Shown: piece after piece, positions 54,624 through 63,723 of the stretch
How positions within the stretch are numbered: the stretch's first letter is position 1
How the letters are laid out: each line of letters begins with the position of its first letter
DNA from: Acinetobacter terrestris
GTDB taxonomy: Bacteria; Pseudomonadota; Gammaproteobacteria; Pseudomonadales; Moraxellaceae
Reading direction: 5' to 3'
DNA length: 64,000 nucleotides
NCBI RefSeq assembly: GCF_004331155.1
Contig: NZ_SJNZ01000014.1
Coordinates: 1-64,000 of the forward strand
The notes under the pieces: generated by a model
Told to the model about the DNA's origin: nothing
The model's input: the letters and a program-made list of their open reading frames with translations, nothing else
Databases searched by the model: none
Translations under genes and position numbers: made by a program

Positions 54624-55664
54624 ATGTCTGAAAAACGCTTATCCTTTTTAGATCGTAACCTGACGCTATGGATTTTTATTGCCATGGCTCTAGGTATTGC
54701 CATCGGGAACTTCTTTCCGCAAGCTTCTGTCGCACTCGATCAATTAAGTATCAACTCTGTGAATATTCCAATTGCAGTTGGTCTTATTCTGATGATGTAT
54801 CCACCCCTGGCAAAAGTGAACTATGCGACGTTGCCACAAGTATTTAAAGATAAAAAAACACTAACTTTATCTTTAATACAAAACTGGCTAATTGCTCCAG
54901 TATTGATGTTTGCTCTGGCTATTATATTTTTACATAGCTATCCCGAATATATGACCGGTGTCATCCTGATCGGTCTAGCTCGATGTATTGCCATGGTATT
55001 GGTTTGGAATGGCCTAGCTTGTGGTGATAATCAATATGTTGCAGCCTTAGTGGCGTTTAACAGCATTTTCCAGATTTTATTCTTTAGTACCTATGCCTGG
55101 TTATTCCTGACCTTCCTGCCACCTTATTTTGGGGTTGCTTCACAGGTCATTCATGTTGATTTCTGGACTATCACCCATGCTGTTCTGGTTTATCTTGGTA
55201 TTCCATTTCTGTTGGGTTTCTTAACGCGTTGGATTCTGGTGAAACAAAAAGGGGTAGAGTGGTATGAAACTCAGTTTATTCCGAAAATCAGCCCGCTGAG
55301 TTTAATGGCTTTACTGTTCACGATTCTGGCCATGTTTAGCCTAAAAGGTGGTGATGTCGTGAGTCTTCCACTGGAAGTTTTACGAATCGCGGTTCCTTTA
55401 ACCATTTACTTCGTTTTGATGTTCTTTATCAGCTTCTTTATGAGTAAATGGATGGGCAATGACTATCCTAAGACCACAGCAATCGCATTTACTGCAGCCG
55501 GGAATAATTTTGAATTATCACTGGCAGTCGCAATTGCCACTTTTGGTATCGCTTCACCTGTTGCTTTTACCACGATTATTGGTCCATTGGTCGAAGTTCC
55601 GGTGTTGATTGCCTTGGTGAGTGTTTCGCTCTGGCTGAGAAAAAAAGTTTTTAAAGAGGCCTAA
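54624..55664 (+). CDS. acr3: Acr3-type arsenite efflux transporter
   Basis: A 346-residue carrier with ten membrane segments. [25 protein letters not shown] contains the conserved Cys needed for As(III) transport, and [20 protein letters not shown] is the second family signature. It exports arsenite in exchange for protons. It follows the second reductase by 5 bases. Confidence 0.94.
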   Translation: MSEKRLSFLDRNLTLWIFIAMALGIAIGNFFPQASVALDQLSINSVNIPIAVGLILMMYPPLAKVNYATLPQVFKDKKTLTLSLIQNWLIAPVLMFALAIIFLHSYPEYMTGVILIGLARCIAMVLVWNGLACGDNQYVAALVAFNSIFQILFFSTYAWLFLTFLPPYFGVASQVIHVDFWTITHAVLVYLGIPFLLGFLTRWILVKQKGVEWYETQFIPKISPLSLMALLFTILAMFSLKGGDVVSLPLEVLRIAVPLTIYFVLMFFISFFMSKWMGNDYPKTTAIAFTAAGNNFELSLAVAIATFGIASPVAFTTIIGPLVEVPVLIALVSVSLWLRKKVFKEA

Positions 55665-55668
55665 TTCT

Positions 55669-56373
55669 ATGAATCTCCCAAACGTAGATCTTAATCTTCT
55701 TGAGCGACCGACTTTTGAAAAAGTTCAGGCAAAAGAACTTGCTCCTCCCCCTCGCATTTTGCTCCTTTACGGCTCGAATCGAGAACGCTCTTATAGTCGC
55801 CTTGCAGTTCTTGAAGCCGGTCGAATCCTTGAGCATTTTGGGGCAGAAGTCAAAATCTTTCATCCTAAAGGGCTTCCTTTACCAGAAGATGCCGATACTG
55901 AACATCCAAAAGTAAAAGAGTTGCATGAACTTTTAACATGGTCAGAAGGCATGGTCTGGTGTTCACCTGAACGCCATGGTTCTATGAGTTCAATTTTTAA
56001 ATCACAAATAGACTGGATTCCACTGGCAGGAGGGGCAATCCGTGCCACCCAAGGTAAAACCCTTGCCTTGATGCAAGTCAGTGGTGGATCACAGTCATTT
56101 AACAGCCTGAACCAGATGCGTATTTTGGGGCGCTGGATGCGGATGATCACCATTCCAAATCAGTCTTCAATTCCGAAAGCTTTCTTGGAATTCGAAGAAG
56201 ATGGACGAATGAAGCCTTCAGCTTTCTATGACCGGATTGTGGATGTCATGGAAGAGTTATTTAAGTTCACCCTACTGACTCGTGGTCAAAGCAAATACCT
56301 GACTGATCGTTATTCTGAACGCAAGGAATCGGCTGAAGAGTTGTCCAATCGTGTAAATCAGCGCAGTTTGTAA
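55669..56373 (+). CDS. arsH: ArsH, NADPH-dependent FMN reductase / organoarsenical oxidase
   Basis: The 234-residue flavodoxin-like protein has [21 protein letters not shown] (FMN phosphate loop) and [23 protein letters not shown], both ArsH hallmarks. ArsH oxidises trivalent organoarsenicals such as methylarsenite. It ends before a terminator at 56468-56500. Confidence 0.94.
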   Translation: MNLPNVDLNLLERPTFEKVQAKELAPPPRILLLYGSNRERSYSRLAVLEAGRILEHFGAEVKIFHPKGLPLPEDADTEHPKVKELHELLTWSEGMVWCSPERHGSMSSIFKSQIDWIPLAGGAIRATQGKTLALMQVSGGSQSFNSLNQMRILGRWMRMITIPNQSSIPKAFLEFEEDGRMKPSAFYDRIVDVMEELFKFTLLTRGQSKYLTDRYSERKESAEELSNRVNQRSL

Positions 56374-56467
56374 ATGCTGGATGGTATTAAATACTGCGCC
56401 TCATTGCCAGGTCAGTAACACTTTTATGCTGTACCGATGAAGTGCTGTTAAAGGTACAATGAATATT

Positions 56468-56500
56468 GTAAAAACCCAGTCTTCATGATTGGGTTTTTAC
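56468..56500 (+). terminator. Terminator between arsH and the flavin monooxygenase gene
   Basis: Fourteen-base arms with one G-T pair: GTAAAAACCCAGTC and GATTGGGTTTTTAC around TTCAT. It suggests the next gene has its own promoter or relies on read-through. Confidence 0.75.
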
Positions 56501-56531
56501 ATTAAAAAAGTCAGAGATAAATAAGGAAAAG

Positions 56532-57608
56532 GTGAAGGCTTTGAACCAGAAACAGACTGAAACTGATGTGATCATTATCGGTGGTGGGCAGGCCGCTTTA
56601 TCTACCGCTTATTTTTTAAAGCGCAAGAAAATCCCATTCATTATATTGGATGAGCAAAATCAAGCAGGGGGTGCCTGGCTGCATACCTGGGAGTCATTGC
56701 GTCTTTTTTCTCCTAATACCTGGAGTTCTCTATCCGGTTGGATGATGCCCATCACTGAACAGACCTATCCAACACGAAATGAGGTGATCCAGTATTTATC
56801 GGCTTATGAACAGAGATATCAATTTTCGATTGTTCGTCCAGTACATGTCGATCGTGTGGAATCGAAGGGAAAGTATTTAGACGTATATGCCGGAGAAAAG
56901 TTTTGGCGAGCCAAGGTGGTGGTCAGTGCAACAGGGACATGGAGCAAACCTTTTATTCCTGATTATCCGGGACAGGAAAACTTTCAAGGCACTCAGTTAC
57001 ATTCAGCCCATTACCTGAATGCAGATCCATTTAAAGATAAGAAAGTCATCGTGGTGGGCGGGGGGAATTCGGGCGCGCAGATACTCGCTGAGGTTTCACA
57101 AGTTGCTGAAACCATTTGGGTCACGAAAAGTCCACCTCAATTTCTATCGGATGATGTAGACGGTCGTGTATTATTTTTAAGAGCGACGGAACGCTTAAAA
57201 GCACAACAAGAGGGTAAAGTCATTGATCAGCCTGTTGGGGGGCTTGGAGATATCGTGATGATAGACAGTGTTAAGGAGGCGAGGGAGAGAGGGGTTTTGC
57301 ATAGTCGTCCGCCTTTTAAATCGTTTACCACAAATTCTGTCATTTGGCCTGATGGCTCTGAAGAACACGTTGATGCAGTGATTTGGTGTACGGGTTTTAA
57401 AGCCTCATTGGATCACTTGAGAAGTCTGGGTGCGGTAGAGCAAGATAACTCGGTAGAGGTTAAGGACGGAAGGTCGGTCAAGATCGCGAACTTGTGGTTA
57501 GTGGGATATGGAGACTGGACTGGACTAGCCTCTGCAACATTAATTGGCGTTTCTAGAACAGCGAGAGCCACAGTGGATGATGTTGCAGATTATTTAGCCA
57601 ATATTTGA
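56532..57608 (+). CDS. ArsO-like flavin-containing monooxygenase
   Basis: The protein has 358 residues with a GTG start. Two Rossmann loops are present ([17 protein letters not shown] for [19 protein letters not shown] for NADPH) with the linker [15 protein letters not shown]. The family occurs near arsenic genes as arsO; what it oxidises is not firmly established. AAGGAAAAG lies a few bases ahead of GTG. Confidence 0.85.
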   Translation: MKALNQKQTETDVIIIGGGQAALSTAYFLKRKKIPFIILDEQNQAGGAWLHTWESLRLFSPNTWSSLSGWMMPITEQTYPTRNEVIQYLSAYEQRYQFSIVRPVHVDRVESKGKYLDVYAGEKFWRAKVVVSATGTWSKPFIPDYPGQENFQGTQLHSAHYLNADPFKDKKVIVVGGGNSGAQILAEVSQVAETIWVTKSPPQFLSDDVDGRVLFLRATERLKAQQEGKVIDQPVGGLGDIVMIDSVKEARERGVLHSRPPFKSFTTNSVIWPDGSEEHVDAVIWCTGFKASLDHLRSLGAVEQDNSVEVKDGRSVKIANLWLVGYGDWTGLASATLIGVSRTARATVDDVADYLANI

Positions 57609-57661
57609 TTTGAGCGTGGATAATATTTTGAAGAAACCTTTTTATCAAATGGAGCGTAAAA

Positions 57662-57681
57662 CTCTGTCCTTCAGGGCAGAG
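57662..57681 (+). repeat. Hairpin at the left end of the TnpB element
   Basis: CTCTGTCCTTCAGGGCAGAG folds to an imperfect 8-bp stem with a TTCA loop, the form of left-end hairpins of IS200/IS605-type elements. The boundary is approximate. Confidence 0.55.
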
Positions 57682-57761
57682 ATATAAGCGACACGACATG
57701 AAATGTTGTTGGATTTTTTAAAAATCAACACCTTTAATTTAACATGATCTAAAATAAGCCC

Positions 57762-58823
57762 ATGAAAACACTTAAATTACGCATAAAAGACAAACATTGC
57801 AAGGTGCTAGACCAATTAGCATCTGAGGTGAACTTTGTTTGGAATTATGTGAATGATTTAAGTTTCAAACACCTAAAAAGAACAGGTGACTTTTTCTCAG
57901 CATTCGATATGGCTAAATACACAAAAGGGACTTCAAAATTGTGTGGGCTGCATAGTCAAACGGTGGATGCAATCAGAGAAGAATATGCTGGTAAAAGAAA
58001 ACAGTTTAGAAAAGCAAAATTAAAATGGCGTGTGAGTAACAAGAAGTCAGCAAGACGTTCACTTGGTTGGATACCATTTAAGAAGTCAGGGATAAACTAT
58101 GCTGATGGCTATGTGCAATACGGCAAGCAGAAATTCAAGCTATGGGATAGTTACGGTATAGGCAAATACAGCGTTAGAACAGGCTCATTTGTTGAGGATA
58201 GTCGTGGGCGCTGGTATGTGTGTCTTGTTGTGGATAGCCCTAAAGCTGAGAAACCCACCGCCCCCAAAGCGATCGGGATTGATCTAGGCTTAAAAGATTT
58301 AGCCACCTGCTCAGATGGTACTGTGATTTCAAATCCTAAATTCTATCGAAAATATGAGAAGAAATTAGGTATAGCTCAACGAGCAAGAAATAAAAAACGT
58401 GTACGTGCATTACACGCCAAGATTACAAACTGTCGTAAAGACCATTTGCATAAAGCAAGCACTCTGCTTGTGAAAGAAAATGCACTGATTGTTGTTGGTG
58501 ACTTAAGTGCGAAAAAGCTGGTGAAAACCAAGATGGCGAAATCTGTTTTGGACACAGGATTTTCAGCAATCAAAACAATGCTCAAGTATAAATGCGAGAA
58601 CGCAGGGGTATTGTTTAAAGAAGTCAATGAAGCCTATACCACCCAGATCTGCTCGTACTGCAAGAAAATATCAAGCAGTAGTCCGAAAGGTAGGGTTGAT
58701 CTTGGAATGAGAGAATGGACATGCCAGAACTGCGGTACAGTCTGGCAGCGGGATTTGAATTCCGCCCTGAACATACTCGCGCTTGGGCATGAGCGTCTAG
58801 CAGTAGGAATCCCCTTGCTTTAG
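57762..58823 (+). CDS. tnpB: TnpB-family RNA-guided nuclease / transposase accessory protein
   Basis: A 353-residue OrfB. RuvC-I is IGIDLGLKDLA (Asp174). RuvC-III is RDLNSALNI (Asp331). The zinc finger is CSYCKK (Cys297, Cys300) and CQNCGT (Cys321, Cys324). At the usual RuvC-II place the sequence is VVGDLSAKKLVKTKMAKSVLD, with Gly246 where most TnpB have Glu; acidic residues follow at Asp247 and in FKEVNEAYTTQ (Glu287, Glu290). TnpB proteins cut DNA guided by RNA from the element's right end. Confidence 0.9.
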   Translation: MKTLKLRIKDKHCKVLDQLASEVNFVWNYVNDLSFKHLKRTGDFFSAFDMAKYTKGTSKLCGLHSQTVDAIREEYAGKRKQFRKAKLKWRVSNKKSARRSLGWIPFKKSGINYADGYVQYGKQKFKLWDSYGIGKYSVRTGSFVEDSRGRWYVCLVVDSPKAEKPTAPKAIGIDLGLKDLATCSDGTVISNPKFYRKYEKKLGIAQRARNKKRVRALHAKITNCRKDHLHKASTLLVKENALIVVGDLSAKKLVKTKMAKSVLDTGFSAIKTMLKYKCENAGVLFKEVNEAYTTQICSYCKKISSSSPKGRVDLGMREWTCQNCGTVWQRDLNSALNILALGHERLAVGIPLL

Positions 58824-58860
58824 CTGGGGGAGGATGTCAACATCCCACTCTGAAAGAAGG
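58800..58860 (+). ncRNA. Probable right-end guide RNA scaffold (omega/reRNA) of TnpB
   Basis: Beginning inside the 3' end of tnpB, TCCCC and GGGGGA pair around TTGCTTTAGCT, then AGGATGTCAACATCC can form a second hairpin. TnpB guide scaffolds are made from exactly this region, with the guide being the sequence past the element end. The limits are estimates. Confidence 0.45.
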
Positions 58861-58914
58861 TTTAAGAACTGCCTTGAAAGATGCCAGAAGACTGTTAAAG
58901 GATTGATAAAGGTT

Positions 58915-60492
58915 TCAACGTTCAGCCAGCACTTTTGATAGTCTTTTGGTATGGGCGATCAATCGGTCCAGCCAGCGTTTTGCAGCAAGAAGCTTTAAAC
59001 TTCTTGCTGCACTCAGCCGGTTTAAGGTGGCATATTGCATCACCTCTTCACGTAAGGTTGCGCGGTTCTCATCGGTCCAGTGTTTAAGATTGGCCAGTTC
59101 CTGTTTAAAATTATCAATGACTTCAGCATTTTCTAAGAATTCCAAACTGGTTGCATAATGATCCAGAATATTTAGGAAATCTAAAGCCACTTGATAAATA
59201 TGGGGTTGGGTCCGAATAACCAATGCATAGGAAACACCTTCCAAATCACTTCGCAGAACATGCATATAAACCATCATGCGTAATAAAAAGGTCAAGCGTT
59301 GTTTATCTTGTTGATATTCTGGAACCACAATTTTCTCTAAATAGGCTTCTAGCTGTTCAATCACTTCATCTAATTGCTGGAATTCTTTTGGGCTAACAGT
59401 CGCCCCATCCTGAAAAGCACGACGCAATATCTCAAACATCTGAATCAGGCTTTGATACGCTACTTTTTCTGCAGCGATGATGGCCACACTTGGAATCTCC
59501 AGATTGGATTCATCCAGAATTTCGAGCACCCCGGAGGTTTTCTGAGGTAAAAACTTACAAATGAGGTCATTAAATTGATGGATCAAAGGTATAAAAATAC
59601 ATGCGCCCATTACACTAAATAAAGTATGGAAGGCCGCCACTATAACGACCTCATCCCATGCAGCAATAGATTGAATATGATAATAGGTCCAGTTAAATAA
59701 GGGCAGCAATACAAAGAAAGCAAATACCGCACTGACCACATTAAAAACCACATGCACCGCTGCAGTCCGCTTGGCATTAACCGAGCCACCAATAACAGCC
59801 AGTACTGCAGTTGCCACTGTCCCGATATTTTGTCCAATCACCAGTAATAAGGCTTGCTGCAGGTCAATTGCTGTACTGGCTAAAGCAGCTAGAGTCGCAG
59901 TAATGGCGGCACTGGAAGACTGCAGCAAGACCGTCATGATCAGGCCAATCCAAACCAGAAACAGCTTTTGCCCAAATGAGTGATAGTTAAAAATTGACAA
60001 ATCGACTTGTTTAGCAAATCCTGACATCGCAATCTGTAATTGATCAATTCCAAAGAAAATCAGACCAAAACCTGCCAGTACAAAACCCAATAATGCTAAA
60101 CGGCCATGGGTTAATAATTTTAACAGCGCGCCTAAAGCAATCAGAGGCAAGGCAAAAGTGGCAATAGAAAACTTAACCCCGAGCAAAGCCACCATCCAAC
60201 CGGTACTGGTTGTTCCGATATTGGCACCAATAATCACCCCAATCGCTTGGGTAAAACTCAATACTCCTGCCCCGACAAAACCAATAGTCGCAAGGGTAGT
60301 GGCTGTAGAAGATTGGACAATCAAGGTCAGACCAATACCAGAACACAGTGACTTAAACGGTGTCCCTGTAAATTTGGTCAGCCATATTCGTAAAGTTTCA
60401 CCTGCCATTTCTTTAAGACTGTCGGTCATTAAAATCATGCCAATTAAAAATAAACCAATACCGCCACACAGCTGAGCAATAATTTCGAGCAC
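58915..60492 (-). CDS. Na+/phosphate cotransporter (PNaS family) with PhoU-like tail
   Basis: A 525-residue carrier with two inverted repeats, each with a QSST-type motif (VQSSTATTLATIGFVGAGVLSFTQAIGVIIGANIGTTSTG; LQSSSAAITATLAALASTAIDLQQALLLVIGQNIGTVATA). About eight membrane segments span residues 1-310, and a C-terminal PhoU-like helical bundle (about 340-520) follows. It imports phosphate with Na+, possibly linked to arsenate stress by its place next to the ars island, but that is only proximity. Confidence 0.9.
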   Translation of the reverse strand: MLEIIAQLCGGIGLFLIGMILMTDSLKEMAGETLRIWLTKFTGTPFKSLCSGIGLTLIVQSSTATTLATIGFVGAGVLSFTQAIGVIIGANIGTTSTGWMVALLGVKFSIATFALPLIALGALLKLLTHGRLALLGFVLAGFGLIFFGIDQLQIAMSGFAKQVDLSIFNYHSFGQKLFLVWIGLIMTVLLQSSSAAITATLAALASTAIDLQQALLLVIGQNIGTVATAVLAVIGGSVNAKRTAAVHVVFNVVSAVFAFFVLLPLFNWTYYHIQSIAAWDEVVIVAAFHTLFSVMGACIFIPLIHQFNDLICKFLPQKTSGVLEILDESNLEIPSVAIIAAEKVAYQSLIQMFEILRRAFQDGATVSPKEFQQLDEVIEQLEAYLEKIVVPEYQQDKQRLTFLLRMMVYMHVLRSDLEGVSYALVIRTQPHIYQVALDFLNILDHYATSLEFLENAEVIDNFKQELANLKHWTDENRATLREEVMQYATLNRLSAARSLKLLAAKRWLDRLIAHTKRLSKVLAER

Positions 60493-60686
60493 AGTTCTCT
60501 CAATATGTATTTTTTACAATCAGAATACAGTCTGATCAAGGTGATGTCATTAAGAGTGGCGATGGAATAGCTAAAATAGGATGTGCTCGGGACAATCCCC
60601 CCGGTAGTCTTTGAGTGACTTATTACTCGGTTATAGAGGAGGATTAAATATTCTTCTTGGTGATTTTATCAGTTGATGCCTAGAAT

Positions 60687-62249
60687 CTAGCGCGTACAGT
60701 TACGCCCCTCATGCTTGGCTTGATACAGTTTTTGATCCGCCATTCTCAGAACGTCCTCTACATCTTCAGAATTTCGAGGCCAGTAAGCGATACCAATTGA
60801 AATGGTCACCGTTCCCATATCCTCCATCTCTGTGAGTTCAACCGCTTTTCGTAGCCGTTCCGCAGCCTGAAAAGTAATTTCCGGATCCGAAGTAGCCATT
60901 AAAATAATAAACTCCTCCCCCCCTGAACGGCAGCAGATATCATTGTCTCGAAAATGATATTTCATTACGCTCGCCAGCCTTTTTAAGACCACATCGCCTT
61001 TGTCATGACCATAGGTATCGTTCACCTTTTTAAAGAAGTCGATATCCACCGCCAGCACAGCAAACTCGGTACGCATACGCACAAATTCTTCAATAAACAG
61101 CTTCATCCCACGGCGATTGTACAAACCGGTCAGCGGGTCGCTATTCACGGACTGATTCAGCTCATCAATTTTTTCATTAAAATTCTGACAGCTCAGCATC
61201 AGGGAGTTTTTGAATTGATCGACTTCAAAATACAAAGGATCAATTTTGTTAATTTTTTCCTGAATATCCGTCCTGTTCAACATACTGGCCATTTTCGCCA
61301 AATGATTTAAAGGCAGTGCAATAAAGCCAGATAAACGCCAGACCACAAAGAAAATGAATAGATAAAATAGTGTAATTCCGATGGACACTTTGAAAATGAT
61401 GCTGTTGGCCTGAGCAAATAGCTCATCAATCGGCTGCTGCGATACCACAATCCAGCTCACGCTGGGAATATGCGAGAAACCGACAAGACTATCTATTCCT
61501 TTACTGTTCATCAGACGGAAAGCTCCATCCTGTTGATGAAGCATAGCTGTTAATCCATCACTGGCCTGAACTTTCTGGCCAATTTGCCGAGTATCTGCAT
61601 GAAAAATGATACGTTTTTGGTCATCCATGACATAGGTATAATTTTTCTTGTAGCCATATTTGGAGGCCAGCATTTCACTGACCAAATTCTTGCTCTGCAG
61701 ATAAATCGTGCCCGCAATAAAACCCAGATATTGCCCTTTGTCATCAAAGATCGGTTGAGAAACAATGACAATCAGTCTTTTGGTCGAAGACCAGTACGGA
61801 GAAGAGATATAAGTTTGCTTACGCTTGAGCGACTCGGTAATACCATGTGTTTTCTGGATATGTTTGGGATCAATCTTTAAGGTCGTCGGGAAAAATGAAA
61901 CGACATGGCCTTGCCTGTCAGCCAGAAAAACACTATTGAAATTTCCAGACTGGCTTTTTAGGCGCGCCGCTTCACTGCTTCTCAGGCTTTCACTGGAAAA
62001 ATTTTTGCCCAGCAGGTTCGCACTAAATCTTAAATTTTTTAATATTTCCTCAAACTGATAATTGGTATGCGCAGCAATTCTAGACGAATATTCTGCATTT
62101 AATGCCAAGGAATTATCCATTAGGCGTGCTTTAACTGTTTGGTTTATAAAGAATAAAGAAAAGATAAACAGACAGGTCACACTTAGAATAGTTAAAAGTA
62201 AGATTAACCTGCGCAGATTTAAGTTGAGCGCCCATAAAACCTGTCTCAC
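60687..62249 (-). CDS. Diguanylate cyclase with periplasmic Cache sensor domain
   Basis: The 520-residue protein has an N-terminal membrane helix (about 12-35), a periplasmic dCache domain (about 45-280: NFNSVFLADRQGHVVSFFPTT; GFIAGTIYLQSKNLVSEM), a second helix (about 285-305), a short HAMP-like linker and a GGDEF domain. The active loop CCRSGGEEFIILM is intact and an RDND inhibition motif lies five residues before it. It makes cyclic di-GMP in response to a small periplasmic ligand. Confidence 0.93.
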   Translation of the reverse strand: MRQVLWALNLNLRRLILLLTILSVTCLFIFSLFFINQTVKARLMDNSLALNAEYSSRIAAHTNYQFEEILKNLRFSANLLGKNFSSESLRSSEAARLKSQSGNFNSVFLADRQGHVVSFFPTTLKIDPKHIQKTHGITESLKRKQTYISSPYWSSTKRLIVIVSQPIFDDKGQYLGFIAGTIYLQSKNLVSEMLASKYGYKKNYTYVMDDQKRIIFHADTRQIGQKVQASDGLTAMLHQQDGAFRLMNSKGIDSLVGFSHIPSVSWIVVSQQPIDELFAQANSIIFKVSIGITLFYLFIFFVVWRLSGFIALPLNHLAKMASMLNRTDIQEKINKIDPLYFEVDQFKNSLMLSCQNFNEKIDELNQSVNSDPLTGLYNRRGMKLFIEEFVRMRTEFAVLAVDIDFFKKVNDTYGHDKGDVVLKRLASVMKYHFRDNDICCRSGGEEFIILMATSDPEITFQAAERLRKAVELTEMEDMGTVTISIGIAYWPRNSEDVEDVLRMADQKLYQAKHEGRNCTR

Positions 62250-62297
62250 TAGATCAATCCTAAGTGATTATTTGTGATACTTATATCATAAAAATTA

Positions 62298-62427
62298 TTT
62301 CATAAATCATTTTTTATTCAGATCTAAGTTATAGATTTCAGTCATTAAATTGAATTTAAAGCCAAGTCTTTTACTTCTGTTTCGATAGCCTTCGACAAGG
62401 ATCTTAAAGGTTTTCAGGCTGAATCAT
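62298..62427 (-). mobile_element. Remnant of the IS5-like element (3' end)
   Basis: TTTCATAAATCA at 62298 and the following 125 bases align with the 3' end of the IS at 7623 (for example AAGTCTTTT-x-CTxTGTTTCGATAG). The other nine-tenths of the element is absent. Confidence 0.8.
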
Positions 62428-62435
62428 TGGCATAC

Positions 62436-62560
62436 CCCACCACTTTAACGATGTTCAAGTGTGGGGGATTCTGAAAGCAAAACTATTGTGTGACTTCCTT
62501 ACGGAGTTCACTTGCTTTCTGCTTCTTCGGGGAGCCTTTACTATATTTAATAACCCCCAA
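62436..62560 (-). mobile_element. Remnant of a TnpB element right end
   Basis: The minus strand reads GSPKKQKASELRKEVTQ-stop, then a CCCCCACACTTGAAC...TGGTGGGG hairpin. Short ELRKEVTQ-type tails followed by such a structure are typical of IS200/IS605 TnpB genes. It differs from the intact TnpB at 57762. Confidence 0.5.
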
Positions 62561-62618
62561 TTAAAACGGACACTCAAAATTAAGACCTAGGCATAGAACT
62601 AGAGTTAAGGAGTGTCTT

Positions 62619-62840
62619 ATGGAACGTATCGAAGTTATTACATCCGTCCAGCGTCGCAGACGTTATACAGGTCAAGAGAAAGCGCAGTTTGTTGCCATGA
62701 CCCTGCAACCCGGATCATCTGTTTCTTCCGTTGCCAGACAGTATGGAATTACTCCAAGTTTACTGTTTAAATGGAAAAAACTCATGCAAGATGGTGGAGT
62801 GACTGCCGTGGAAGCCAATGATCAGGTCGTCAGTGTTTCA
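62619..62840 (+). pseudogene. IS66-type accessory/OrfA transposase fragment
   Basis: MERIEVITSVQRRRRYTGQE, then FVAMTLQPGSSVSSVARQYGITPSLLFKWKKLMQDGG is the helix-turn-helix OrfA (TnpA) of IS66-family elements. It breaks off at about residue 75 and is joined in frame to the universal stress protein remnant. No further IS66 genes follow. Confidence 0.75.
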
Positions 62841-62841
62841 G

Positions 62842-63131
62842 ACTACTGCTTTAATGACATAACACTTTATCCAAGCCTATGCGAATGTAGAAAATGTAGA
62901 AGAGGTATTAAAGCAAATGAAATTGCATATGCGGCGGGTGTTCAAGTAGAAACAAAAATCCTAAAAAGCGTACTGTTTGAAGAGGGTATTGTTGAAACTG
63001 CCAAACAGCTTGAAACTGATCTCATTGTGATGGGATAGCATGGTCGTAAAGGTTTTAAAAAATGGATACTCAGAAGTGTGGTCACAGCTGTACTTTGCTC
63101 AACGGAATTGCCAGTGATGGTCATAAAATCT
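62842..63131 (+). pseudogene. Universal stress protein (UspA), 3' half with a nonsense codon
   Basis: The frame gives VQVETKILKSVLFEEGIVETAKQLETDLIVMG, stop (TAG at 63036), HGRKGFKKWILRSVVTAVLCSTELPVMVIKS. That is the UspA ATP-binding tail (GxxGRxGxxxxxLGSV). The TAG replaces a residue in the G-x-HGRKG loop, and the N-terminal half is replaced by the IS fragment. Confidence 0.8.
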
Positions 63132-63177
63132 TAATGTCTATATAACATGTATACTTAAAATATCAGGAGTCTAAAAA

Positions 63178-63678
63178 ATGGCGAGTTCTAAAAAAGAATC
63201 TCAAACAATGAAAATTGATATTGGCATTTCTCATAGTGATCGTGCCAAAATTGTTGAAGGTTTATCCAAACTATTAGCGGATAGCTATACCTTATATTTG
63301 ATGACCCATAACTTTCATTGGAACGTGACTGGGCCACAATTCAATAGCTTACATAACATGTTTATGACTCAATATACGGAGCAATGGAATGCCCTGGATA
63401 TCATTGCTGAGCGAATTCGTGCTTTAGGCTTTCCTGCTCCTGGAACCTATAAACAATTTGTAAAATTAACCGCAATTAAAGAAGTAGAAGGTATTCCTAA
63501 AGCCGATGAAATGATCAGCCTGCTGGTTAATGCACATGAAACTGTGGCACGCACTGCTCGAAGTCTCTTTTCCACCGTGGATGAAGTTAATGACCAGCCA
63601 ACAGCTGATCTGATCACACAAAGACTTGAAGTCCATGAAAAAACAGCCTGGATGTTAAGAAGCCTTTTAGAAGAGTAA
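63178..63678 (+). CDS. Dps-family ferritin-like DNA-protection protein
   Basis: A 166-residue four-helix bundle. The ferroxidase ligands are in [40 protein letters not shown] (two His, Asp, Glu). The lysine-rich N-terminus ([19 protein letters not shown]) may contact DNA. Dps oxidises Fe(II) with peroxide and protects DNA in starvation. CAGGAG precedes the ATG, and the gene ends in a strong terminator. Confidence 0.92.
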   Translation: MASSKKESQTMKIDIGISHSDRAKIVEGLSKLLADSYTLYLMTHNFHWNVTGPQFNSLHNMFMTQYTEQWNALDIIAERIRALGFPAPGTYKQFVKLTAIKEVEGIPKADEMISLLVNAHETVARTARSLFSTVDEVNDQPTADLITQRLEVHEKTAWMLRSLLEE

Positions 63679-63690
63679 GCAGCAAGAATT

Positions 63691-63723
63691 TGTCTCGCCA
63701 TTTTTTATACACATGGCGAGACA
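63691..63723 (+). terminator. Terminator of the dps-like gene
   Basis: TGTCTCGCCAT and ATGGCGAGACA pair perfectly (11 bp) around an 11-base loop. The T tract lies in the loop, not after the stem, so its efficiency is uncertain. Confidence 0.6.

Larger units (their letters stand above)
57662..58850 (+). mobile_element. IS200/IS605-superfamily element with TnpB only (IS1341-like)
   Basis: A single tnpB gene is bracketed by a left hairpin (57662) and a right structured region (58800-58850). No TnpA (Y1 transposase) is present, so movement would need a TnpA supplied in trans. Confidence 0.75.
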
